NCBI RefSeq assembly: GCF_003590095.1
Contig: NC_039480.1
Location: 18,267,328-18,331,327 of the forward strand
DNA length: 64,000 nucleotides
Origin: Trichoplusia ni
Taxonomy: Eukaryota > Arthropoda > Insecta > Lepidoptera > Noctuidae
Direction: 5' to 3'
The notes beneath the pieces were generated by a model. The model saw only the letters and a program-made list of their open reading frames with translations. It did not search any database and was not told where the DNA came from. A program made the translations under genes and the position numbers. Within the stretch, counting starts at the first letter, position 1; each line of letters starts with the position of its first letter. Positions 11,873-22,340 of the stretch are shown here, piece by piece.

Positions 11873-13195
11873 ATGTTGGTTTATTTATTCGCGTACATAT
11901 ATCTCATTTTATTTGAATCGGTAATACACGAAATTCTAGCCAGTATCGCAGTGTTAGATAAAGGTATATTGCCATTAGAAAAGGAATCCGTTGGGGTACA
12001 GTTTTACATAGACCTTGAAAACAACCATCAAATAAACTTATGCAAAGTGAACTCGTGGGCAAAAATGTGTTGCTTAGCTGATGAACAGTACAAGGACTGC
12101 AGCTTGGATACTATACATGGCGACAATGTAGAAGTGGTGAAGCCTCAGAAACAAGAGACCTTCGTCTATGTGTACCCAACGTTGTATCAGTACGATCAAG
12201 TCGGTTACTGTGATTTCGTCATAGATTTCAAATGCGGTAGTAGCAGGCGGTCCAGACAGCTGGATGTCAGCATACCCTTCGATACACAATTAGTAAACAA
12301 AAAAAAATCGCGGCAACTTAAAGCTTTCACTGCTACTAAAGGAGCTTACTGCGAGTCTCTCGATGAGGATACTCTAAACAAATGTAAACCCGTAAATTGT
12401 GATTTTAAGTACTCAGGCAGAAGGCCGTTCTTTGAAAGTAGCAGTGGCAAATGCGTGAGTGCCCCAGTCTGTGAGACAAGTTTGTCGAAAGAGCTTCCCG
12501 ACGTAGCCTACGTCCCAAAAAGTAATATTTGTAGGGATCTCGAACATCCTATAACTATCGGTGATATTTATGCAATAAGCACAGGTCTAGGTGTGGTTAC
12601 AGAGAACGCACTGTCACATAAAAACGATATGAAGGTTCTATTAAAGTCAAACTGTTCGACAATATCCCAAAATTTGATTCTACTCAAAGACCTAATGTCT
12701 GGTAAACTATGCCCTATATTCAAGGGCGACACGTCCGACTACCAAGATTGTTGCACAAAAGCTTTGCTCTCGATTTGCGGATGCATAATCGCCGTCTGTG
12801 GGTTATTACTGTCAATGGTGGTGTGTCTTCACACCAGCCTGTGGTTCTATAAAAAATGGTCCAAAGGTGAACTGAAAAATACTTTCAAAAACCTGAGAAC
12901 CAACATGAAAACTGGGAAGGCTGTGGGGATGCCTGAACCTTCAAAAATTAATAGAGAGGTCACAAATAACCTGTTAAGGGAAGTTATAGTGAGAGACCTA
13001 CCGATAGAGCTGAGGGACAGCGTTGTGGACATTTGTCAAAGAATTGACCACGACATCAATTTAAAGAAAAGGTACAGAGTATTGGATCTCGGCAGCAATG
13101 TGAACCTTAGACAAGATGACAGTGAGACCAGCTCTGTTACTACATCGGAAACGTCGGTGCCCGAGGATGAGGAGAAAGCACGCCTTATAAAATGA
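11873..13195 (+). CDS. Unrecognised intronless Cys-rich single-pass membrane protein
   Basis: A 440-residue single ORF. Residues 1-27 form a hydrophobic N-terminal segment (MLVYLFAYIYLILFE) that fits a signal peptide or anchor. Residues about 50-295 are a Cys-rich, presumably luminal or extracellular region with about 20 Cys and a possible N-glycosylation site NCS at 260. A strong membrane segment runs from about 297 to 325 (LLSICGCIIAVCGLLLSMVV within it). The basic stretch KKWSKGELKNTFKN follows, then a charged cytosolic tail with a Ser/Thr/Asp/Glu-rich end. This is type I topology. The block GRRPFFESSSGKCVSAPVC is faintly like part of a chitin-binding domain, but Cys spacing does not confirm it. 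AATAAA lies at 13335-13340. Its 3' end faces the GMC gene across 153 bp. I do not recognise the family; a retrocopy, a fast-evolving reproductive protein, or an old captured gene are all possible. Confidence 0.75.
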   Translation: MLVYLFAYIYLILFESVIHEILASIAVLDKGILPLEKESVGVQFYIDLENNHQINLCKVNSWAKMCCLADEQYKDCSLDTIHGDNVEVVKPQKQETFVYVYPTLYQYDQVGYCDFVIDFKCGSSRRSRQLDVSIPFDTQLVNKKKSRQLKAFTATKGAYCESLDEDTLNKCKPVNCDFKYSGRRPFFESSSGKCVSAPVCETSLSKELPDVAYVPKSNICRDLEHPITIGDIYAISTGLGVVTENALSHKNDMKVLLKSNCSTISQNLILLKDLMSGKLCPIFKGDTSDYQDCCTKALLSICGCIIAVCGLLLSMVVCLHTSLWFYKKWSKGELKNTFKNLRTNMKTGKAVGMPEPSKINREVTNNLLREVIVRDLPIELRDSVVDICQRIDHDINLKKRYRVLDLGSNVNLRQDDSETSSVTTSETSVPEDEEKARLIK

Positions 13196-13334
13196 AGTAC
13201 TGTGTATATAAATAATGTTTTTAGTAGAAAACTTAGACGTAGTTTTAAATACAAATACTTATACTTTTGGATAATATATTTTTGTTATAAGTGATGGACT
13301 AGAAGAGAGTATTAATTATTATTGAAAACGCATA

Positions 13335-13340
13335 AAATAA
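13335..13340 (+). terminator. Poly(A) signal of the membrane-protein gene
   Basis: AATAAA about 140 bp past the stop codon on the plus strand, and only 8 bp before the stop codon of the convergent GMC gene, so the two 3' UTRs probably overlap. Confidence 0.5.
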
Positions 13341-13348
13341 AACTCATA

Positions 13349-15649
13349 TTATAGTTCGTCTTTTTTATTTTCTTTGATTTTATAGTCTTCCTTAATAAAA
13401 TCAGCTGCTCTCTCGGCAATCATCATAACGGCTGCATTCGTGTTGACACTAGGTATGGTTGGCATTATACTTGCATCCACTACTCTCAGACCTTTGACAC
13501 CAATCACTCGCAGCCTACTATCTACAACTGATTCAGGATCCTTTTCTTTCCCCATCTTTGCAGTACCAACGGGGTGATAAACATTATAGGTAACCGTTCT
13601 TGCCATACACTCCCAGTATGCTTCACTCTCAAACTCTAAATCATCACAACCTTCGAAATTAATCCTCTTAATTTCAGCATTCATGGCTTTTAATGTCGGC
13701 GTGTTGACAATCTCTGTAACTTTCTTAATAGCCTTTACAAAAGTGTCCATGTCTCGGGTATCATTAAAGTATTTTGAGAAAATTTTGGGATGTTCCATCG
13801 GATTATTTCCTCGCATCAAAATATTTCCCCTAGAATGTGGTCGGCAAAGGGACACAAAGAAAATAAACAGCTCCTTGTCTTTATTAAAATCAGCAAACTG
13901 TTTGCAAATGCTATCTTTAAAAGACATAGTATTTGTACACATGGAAAATACGTAAGAAGTATTTGGTACAAAGTAGTTATGGTCTATTTGCACGTCAGGG
14001 AGCGACTTTCCATCTTCTACAGAAAGAAAAGCATTAATGTTTGGCTGATCATAGTTTGTTGTATGAGGTCCTGTTTGATCTAACAAATACTGTGCCGCAG
14101 CTTTAAGCCAAAAATGTTCATCTCTCTGAGTAGCCCCCGTATCTACTGTTACTGGAATAGGTATACGCACATGGTCCTGAAGATTTTGACCAACGGGCAA
14201 GTTACTTTTAACTTTAATTTTCAACTCCTTGAGATGTTTTTTAGGACCGATACCTGATACCATCAATATTTTAGGCGTGTTAATTGTTCCAGCACTTAAT
14301 ATCACTTCTTTATTGGCATAATATGTTTCTATGTCACCATAAAGAAGAGAAACTTTAACTCCAATAGCCTTGTTGGTCTTCTCATCGAATTCTATTTGAT
14401 TGACAAATGTGTGTTTCATTACTTTTAAGTTTTTGCGTTCGCTAGCAGGATTTAAGAATGCTGTGGCTGTACTTACTCTTCTCCCTTTATGAATACCACC
14501 TCTGATTTTGCCAACACCCATCTGAGTGGGCCCATTCAAATCGTCCAGATACGTCAAACCTAGTTCTTTGTACGCATTTGTGAGTTTTTCAACTATATCT
14601 CCATGCGTGAAGTTCAATTGATCTACTACGAACTGTCCTTCTGTACCATGTTCTTTTCGTAATTCAGGGTTATTAAGAATGAGCGGATCAACCATTTTTT
14701 CGCTTTTCATGAAGTATTTCTTCAAAGTGGGCCAATCCCAACCGTCGTTTTCTTCGAGATGCCAAGGTGCGTAGTCACCTTCGCTTCCTCGCATGTGAAG
14801 GTGACCGTTGATGGAACCTGTGCCTCCAAGGACCCTGCCTCTTGGCCAATAAGATATTTCACTGATACTGCCTTTATTACTGTTTTCATCTACCTCAGTA
14901 TAGTATTGGAATGCGTTTCGAGTCTTGTGAGTGGCGCCTGAAAAATTGGGTACCTGAAATTGAAGAATAATTTAGTATGATTATTTTTAAACCAAATTAC
15001 ATTAATTCTTTTAACCAAGTTTTCAAATATTTATAGTATTAGTAAGACAGGTAACATACAATGCTTTCCATGGGCGGATCTCCTCCCGCCTCGATGAGTA
15101 GCACTGTCGAGTTGTCTTCAGAGAGTCGGCTCGCCAGCAGGGAACCTGCTGTGCCAGACCCGACGATGATGAAGTCAAATCTATCGCCACCTTAAAAGTA
15201 ATTACTCATGTTAGTATCACATAGTTATTTTCCGTTTTTTTTTTCAAAGCAAAGATGAAAAGAGATAAATTCACAAAAGTCACTTCCACTAAAATTGTCT
15301 TAAAATTATCTGAATGTTTTTAACTGATGAATATTTAATGTCCCTTTTGCCACGCTGAACATAGGCCTCCCACAAGTTGGGGAATAATACAGTTACAATT
15401 TTATCAATCTTATAATCGGAATCGGAAAAAAACGAACACCGAGAAGAAAACCCAATGCTTTCACGCCACTTTCACATACTTTCTGCTTTTATACAAGTAG
15501 CACTTACTGGTCAATCCATAGGAGTAGTCCTTAGGCCATGGCTCAGTGATGAGGCACTGAGCTGCCAGGAGGTGTGTCACGAGGCTCGAGAAGGCTGTGC
15601 CAGCCGGACCCTGGCCGTAGGTGAGGCATCCGTGAGGGAAGCACTTCAT
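13349..15649 (-). CDS. GMC-family FAD oxidoreductase (glucose dehydrogenase / ecdysone oxidase-like) ending in KDEL
   Basis: Flavin-dependent oxidoreductase of the glucose-methanol-choline family. Three coding exons: 15649-15508, 15190-15060 and 14953-13349, with donors GTAAGT and GTATGT and consistent phases; total 625 residues, usual for insect members. Seen in order: the N-terminus with a weakly hydrophobic segment (about 18-33); FAD-binding DFIIVGSGTAGS (Gly58, 60, 63) and LLIEAGGDPP; GMC signature 1 as PRGRVLGGTGSINGHLHMRG; signature 2 as GTINTPKILMVSGIG; and the catalytic His551 in YHPVGTAKMG with Asn595 in PSVNTNAA. The last four residues are KDEL, an ER-retrieval signal, which is odd for this mostly secreted family. 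An AG at 15656-15655 suggests a further upstream leader exon. Substrate (glucose, ecdysteroid or other) cannot be assigned. Neighbours give no clue. Confidence 0.9.
15330..15395. repeat. Fragment of common lepidopteran repeat
   Basis: The block GCTGAACATAGGCCTCCCAC near 15354-15373, inside intron 1 of the GMC gene, matches a motif I remember as widespread in lepidopteran genomes. It is too short to classify. Confidence 0.35.
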
Positions 15650-16872
15650 GTTCCCTGAAATATCATGTCACCATTAGACGACATTATAAAGAGGCATAGA
15701 AAACGATCATCGCAATTATTAGTGTCATTACATTGCCAAAATTTTAATTTGCTTCTTAAAAAAAAAGCGTCTCTCGATATAAGGATTCGCGGTTTTCACA
15801 AACATTTAAGTCACATGCACAAAGACACCTGGAATCAGCACAAGTAAAAACGAATGTTATTGAACTATGTTTATTTTTCGACCAGATACTTTACCTATCA
15901 ATTTATTACTATAATATAATATTTGGTTACTTAATACAGGTATTATCAGACTCTCTAAGTGATAATAACTGACCGATACGTTTCTAATAGTTAAAATTGG
16001 TGCTCATTTTAGATCAAAGTAGATAATAACAATAATGCTGAGATCGGGATACTACTTTGGTGATATTATAAGACCCTTTATTTATGAACATTCGCCACCT
16101 GTTACCAGATTTCCAATCATATATGTGCCAGCAGAATAAGTTATTTTCTCCATTACTCTTAATCCTAAACTCTTTAAATCACGAAGAAATCAACACACTT
16201 TCGTATTTCACACACACAAATCCAACAAGATTTTATAATAGAAAAATTCCTATGAACCTTTTAGTCGAACAAAAAATTATTATTCAAAATATTTTACTCA
16301 CAATTTTATTTGTGGCACAATTAATCAAAAATCATGTACGTGCATAACGGTTTAGTAGATAACTGACTGATGAATGATTATTATGTTATTATCAAGCGAA
16401 TATGTTTGAAAAATATCTAATGATAAAAGCGTGTTTTCCCAAATCATGTACTTTTTTATTCTATATAATTTATAATAATAATAATAATCTTCGCCTGTTT
16501 GTTTGTTCGTTGAACATGACACACAGTGAAACGCAAAACACGCTGAAAAAATTGAAAATAATTTCACACAAATATCATAATTATAAATATATATAAATGT
16601 ATTTGGTCGTTACCACTCTTAGACTCAAAATAAATAAAAGAATTTAGAAATTACAGTTGTAATACTAACTCACACATTAAATCGTTTTTTTTCGGAAGGT
16701 TGTGTTAATAGCCGGAGAGCCGGGTGGTAAAGGTTTTACACCATTCCCACTGTCCACCGTCTGGAATGTCTTTATGCAAATGACTTTAATGTTATCAAGG
16801 CGTCTAGGACTATAGATAAAAAAATATTATTATTGAAAATAAAGAAGCAAGAGCGCTCGAATGCTTGCACAC

Positions 16873-17135
16873 TAATCTATACTCTATACTAATATATAAA
16901 GCTGAAGAGTTTGTTTGTTTGTTTGAACGCGCTAATCTCAGGAACTACTGGTCCAAATTAAAAAAATATTTTTGTGTTGAATAGACTATTCATCGAGGAA
17001 GGCTTTAGGCTACAAACCATCACGCTGCGACTAATAGGAGCGAAGATACAATGGAAAATGTGAAAAAAACAGGGCAGGTATAAATCATAACTTATATCAT
17101 CTACCCACGGGGACGAAGTCGCGGGCAACAGCTAG
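16873..17135 (+). mobile_element. Lep1-like non-autonomous Helitron
   Basis: Starts TCTATACTCTATACTAATAT and ends GCGGGCAACAGCTAG with T after it, i.e. 5' TC and 3' CTAG (CTRR) as Helitrons have. Just before the end is a GC-rich block (CCACGGGGACGAAGTCGCGGG) that can form the terminal hairpin. About 260 bp, no ORF. Reverse-orientation relatives are at 7199-7320, 42329-42610 and 57294-57557. Name from memory of the lepidopteran Lep1 family. Confidence 0.7.
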
Positions 17136-18898
17136 TTTACGATAAGGCGCTTCCCGCGTTATCAATATATTGTCTAATCTAAGGACACGTCAGTGTACAG
17201 AGGATTACGCGGATTGCAATTAGTTAATCAAGCAAGATAGAGTTATGTTATGGACTACTCAATAAAAGTTAAGCTGAATACATTCGTTTTTGGAAAATAC
17301 CAAAAAATAAAATTTATTCAACTTTTCTTTACATCTGTTTATTTTTTCAGTCTCGGTTACATAACTTTTTAGGTTTTCGTACCCAAAAGGTGAAAAGAGT
17401 TACATATTTCTAAGGCACTACTGTCTGACTCTCTGACACCAGGCCGTGTCTCATGACCTTTGATAGATAGAGTTGACATTAAAATTAATATACTTCTACT
17501 TGCGTCTGACAGTTTTTTTTTTCTTTTGTGTACATTTCCAATACAACAATTTGAGAAACCGAAGCCACTGAATATGAAGGCCGGTGGACGCATTATCAGC
17601 CAAAACGAAGGATCACTATCTTTTAAATGCTCAGTTTGAATACGACAAATTGTGTTTTTTATTTCGTAACTATTTATAAGTAGAAAATACACATATATCT
17701 TGACTCGTAAAAGGTAAGTATTAAGAGCAAAACTTCAGACAGCAATAAATAGAAATCTTTTAATATCACCGAAAACTTTCTCCAATATATTTCCCGCCAA
17801 CTACGGCCTACATACAGAATTCAATAAAACGCGTAATTGCCGCGGTATTTTCCGCGAAAACATGAAAATGATTATAATTTTGAACGTGTGAGCTTTTTTG
17901 GGGCAATCGGCTCCGAATATCATTTTTTTTTTGCTTGGAAACATTGTATAAGTTATTTAATTTACTGAATTGTAGGTATCAAAATATATAATTTACTTAT
18001 ACCGTCTGAGTCTGGACCGCCCTGCTCGCCATGGCCCTATGTCTGACATACCGCAAGTTTGATCCTCACGTTGGAGAGCCATCATTTGTTTAGGCACTTA
18101 GAAAGAGGGAAACAATCTTGCTGTCTATTTTCCGGAATTTGAAAAAAATATAGAGAAAATAATTAAATACTCCACTGAATTAAATCAGTCCTTTATTATC
18201 CTTTAATATGTATTTGTATAAAAAGAAACCAAAAGATTTAGATTATCTATTGTAAAATTGTTACCCTTTTTAGGTACTTTAAGAAACGGTGAAGGGTGGG
18301 CGAAACTGGGTGCTGTGCAATGTAACCTGACCTTCAACAAGTGCTACTTAGTAGCCTAATTTGAATAAATGACTTTTGATTTAGAAGTAAAAAATAAGTT
18401 TAGAATAAAATGTCTATTATTTATGATGAAAATATCTAAATAAAATCCCGTAGTATCTATTAGTACCAGCTATAGGTCCACTCGGTGATATCCAGGCATC
18501 CAGTATGCCTAGATGTATCGATGTAGGTCAGCGCGTCGCTATCTCGATCACAGATACGCGCGATTGCCCCCTCTAATTGTTATCAGCTATGTGGTCTGTA
18601 ATGAAGGACATAGCTAGGCTATTCGCTTTTATGACTTAATCTAGATTCGCCAGACAAGTCTACCTATACATTGCTACGTATATACGTATTTGAAACTTCT
18701 AGAATCACGTATACATTAATTGTACCCATGAAATTAAAATAACAGGATTATTTGCACCCTTATCTTCTGTACAAGACCCAATAATATTATATTCATAGGT
18801 TTTTTTGCAGCAATTCGTTGTTTGTATGTTATAAGTCAATTTTGGCGACTACAAATAACAGTGGGTACCTAATAGACTACATTGCTTAGCTGAATTCG

Positions 18899-18960
18899 GT
18901 TAAACTGGAAGCCGACCCCATGATAGTTGGGAAAAGGCTAGGATGATGATAATGAGTCTA
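18899..18960 (+). repeat. Tail fragment of lepidopteran interspersed repeat
   Basis: AAACTGGAAGCCGACCCCAT followed by GATAGTTGGGAAAAGGCTAGG and a GATGATGATAATG tail. It matches, in opposite orientation, the start of the fragment at 43718-43990 (TTTCCGACTATGTTGGGGTTGG). I take both as pieces of one retroposon family. Confidence 0.55.
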
Positions 18961-19563
18961 CATTACAAACAGAACTGACTAAAAATTGACTCTCAGTTAT
19001 ACCTAATTGATAAAAAACATAAATACATTTAGTTATATGCTTTAAGTCAAAGGTAAATAAACAAGCTGATTGCATTGCAAGTGGAATCGATTAAAACATC
19101 CAACGGTACCTACATTCTTAGAACAAATAAACTCATTTCTTTAATACGAGGAATCAACTTTAGATAAGCTAAACGGCAATACTAATATATATGAGCAAAC
19201 ATTCATATTTGCTTCCTAAGTACGTATTTTATTTGTGTTATTAAAACAGAAGTAAACATACCTTTATTATCGGGTGTGTTGCACTGACCGTGAACGCATC
19301 GGGACTGGTCCTCATACATCTATTCATATATATAGATATACAAGATCATTACCTTATCTGGACTCTGGAGTGCTATAGCGATTGTATGTAATATTGATCT
19401 ATACATCAACGGTCCCGTGTCCTAGTAGGTCGCCGAGTTTTCGAATCATATCGCGTTTGTTGCCTTGCTGTTTGTGAAGGTCAATACTATATTAAAGAGA
19501 TGTTAAACAATTTAATTCTTACAGCACTGTAAGTGTGTTTACTTGCGGGACATACATACCCTA

Positions 19564-19800
19564 TCTATCATAAAAATATTATTAATGCGAAAGCTTGTGA
19601 TTATGTTTGTATGTGTACCTATATGTTTATTACCATTTCACGCCCAAACGGGATAACCATTTTCGATGAAAATTCCCAAGGAGGTAGCTGATTCCTTGGA
19701 TTTACATAAAGGCTATTTTTAATCGACCTCATTAAAGGAGGGTTATGTCTTTTCAGCTATGAACAACACCCAAGCGGGCACAGCTGCGATCAACAGCTAG
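19564..19800 (+). mobile_element. Non-autonomous Helitron-like element (second family)
   Basis: Begins TCTATCATAAAAATATTATT with AATGCGAAAG after it, a well-known lepidopteran repeat start, and ends GCTGCGATCAACAGCTAG followed by TTTA. The 5' TC and 3' CTAG fit Helitron ends. No ORF. Confidence 0.55.
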
Positions 19801-22184
19801 TTTAGTTATTAACTATGTAGGTACAACTTCTCTCAAAAATTGTCTAAGTAAACGCTCAATTAAAAATTACAGTTTAGACTTTGTTCTTTTTTTATAAAGA
19901 CGCGCATACTTAGATCTAAACGTCTTATTGACAAAACTGTCTAGCGCCTACAAAAACTGTACGGGAACAAGTCACGTTAGACAGACAAAGCTGTTTTGTC
20001 TCCTGAGAGCGCTCTCTTTTCATTCGTAGAACATTTTAGAGAAGGCGGATGATTGTGTGTCGTGGTGGTGATCACAAACAAGAAGTCAGCTTTGAAGCCA
20101 ACCCAATTGAATATCCCTCAGTAAGAATTCTTTAGTTTCCAGGGACTCTGAATCTTAAGTTAGAAACTTATTTACAAATCAAGACAAAACTTGTCCAAAT
20201 AATAAACAACTTTCTTGAAATCCTTCGAACTATTTCGTGTAGAGCTCAATAAACGTCAATATGTAGATAAAAAGTTAAATGATAAATCACAGAAGTTTAA
20301 TGTCGGGTTTAAATGGGCCCTAGGAAAATATTTTCAACTTGTGCCTACCTTCTCAGACTTCAGAACTAAGTTAGGCGGAAAATTCGAACTAGTTTTTATT
20401 AGTTTTCTCAGCATCAGTGATTACACACACACATTGAATTGTACCCAACAAATAAATTCATACTCTTTTACATAATAAGCGAGCTTATGCTCTCAAGCAT
20501 CTGGCTAAATGTAATTCAGTTATAGACATATTATTCATATTAACTATCCAATAATATAATTGAGAGTTAATAGGATACGGTAATTGAGATAATTACACAG
20601 TCTAGTTCAAGTCTATCGATCGGTTAAACTAGAATATTAGTCAATTAGCCTCAGGCTGAAGTAATTTAGTTAGAATTACTCTCTTCGTAATATTGATATT
20701 GGCTTTCATTATAACGTGCGGCCCCAAGTTGGGCGCCACTAGACTCAACAACTACAACAAGTAGATGTGATGAAATATTAGAGTTATTACTGAATTATTT
20801 TAAATAGTATAATTTTGATCCCATTTTATATTATACTAATCCTAATGCCTATATCTATTTGCCTAAATTACTATGGAAATAAGGCTGTATAAGGCTGACT
20901 AACCCGCAGTCATACACTTAGCTAACGGGTTTAGTAGGAAATTGTTCTAAAACAACTGTTTTGTTAAGATTTTAATGAAATAGCGTTTAGTTTTCCTTTT
21001 TGTTATCAATACCTTATATAACATGCAATGTCATAAATTATTTTTCATTCCTTTTTCCAATCAGATCTATTACTTAAGCCCGAAATTAAACACATTCACT
21101 GGTTTATTTCTACCTAACAATTATTCCCAAAACATGCAATGTAAAACAACACGATAATTAACAAAACCATAAATTAAAAACTGTATATAACTTCAGAATA
21201 GTTAACTAAAACCTCGTTACCGAAACTCATTACTTTAAACAAATTACATATTCAGCAACTTTATAACAGATTCGCGTTTGTTAATAGCCCGAGTGATATT
21301 CGTCGGTTCATATGCAAATGTGAGGGTATCGCTTCAATACAGTGCTGATGACTCGGGCCCTAAGCTCAGGCTATTCGTGTGATATTGTACCTGAAATCTA
21401 GACTAACTAGGGCGGGGATATCAAGGCTTATGCTGACATTTGAGGTGTTAGTTAGTTGTTGTCTAAAGTTACATTGTTTTGCAATAGAACTGTAAAAGCT
21501 GTTTGAATAATTTTAATGCTGGGGATTTTCGGTTATTTATTTAAGTTTAGGTAGCTCACCACCATCTTATAAAGTAGTAATAGAGTCGGTAAGAGGCGCA
21601 GTCTGTCTTCCACAGCTGTGTACGCTGCTTTTAAAGTGGTTTAGGAATAAGGGTACAATTTAGGACTTTATTTTATCGAAATAGAATACAAATAGAATCT
21701 TAAGATAGCCTTTAAATAGATCCTTTTGCTAAACAGATTATAGATATCGCAGAAATAGACATCGCACAACTCTGTTTATTTGTTTATTTCCTCCGGGAAT
21801 GAAGACGAAACGATATCCATGCTAATGTAGGTATAACTCATTTATACACATCTCCCGCCTATTACACAAATTAATGTTGAAAACAACTGCCATTAAATGA
21901 AACATTAACCTCCACCTTATCCGTTATTCTCACAATACATGATATATACAAACAAGTGACTCAATTTGGAGTATCTCGGCGCCCTGGGGTTTACATTATG
22001 TCTATAAAGTCGGCTCGTATAACAAACTTCTTACACAAACTTCGAAAGATTAAGATTAAATACGTCTTTGGAATTTTCTGGAAATGTTCAACTTCTCTCT
22101 TATCTTGCTAAAACAGGACAAAGATTTGACAATAAGTATGCGACACATTTATGAAGTACGAGACGTTGGTAGTAAGAATTATTA

Positions 22185-22340
22185 TAGCCGACTTCACCGG
22201 ACAGGTGTAGGGAAGGTATAAGCATTGATCACCTCGCTAGCTCACTGCGAGATGGCGATTTCAGATTCCAATATTTGGAATCTAGGTTTTCTCACGACGT
22301 TTTCCCTTTTCAATGATGCATGGCAAGACTTTGAAATTTA
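22185..22340. repeat. LINE-like repeat fragment
   Basis: Contains GCCGACTTCACCGGACAGG, CTCACTGCGAGATGGCGATT and AGGTTTTCTCACGACGTTTT, blocks I remember from abundant lepidopteran non-LTR element tails. Truncated; no reading frame remains. Confidence 0.45.

Noticed and set aside
13683..14083. Plus-strand ORFs of 90 and 97 codons
   Set aside because: Antisense to the GMC oxidoreductase exon, no domain.
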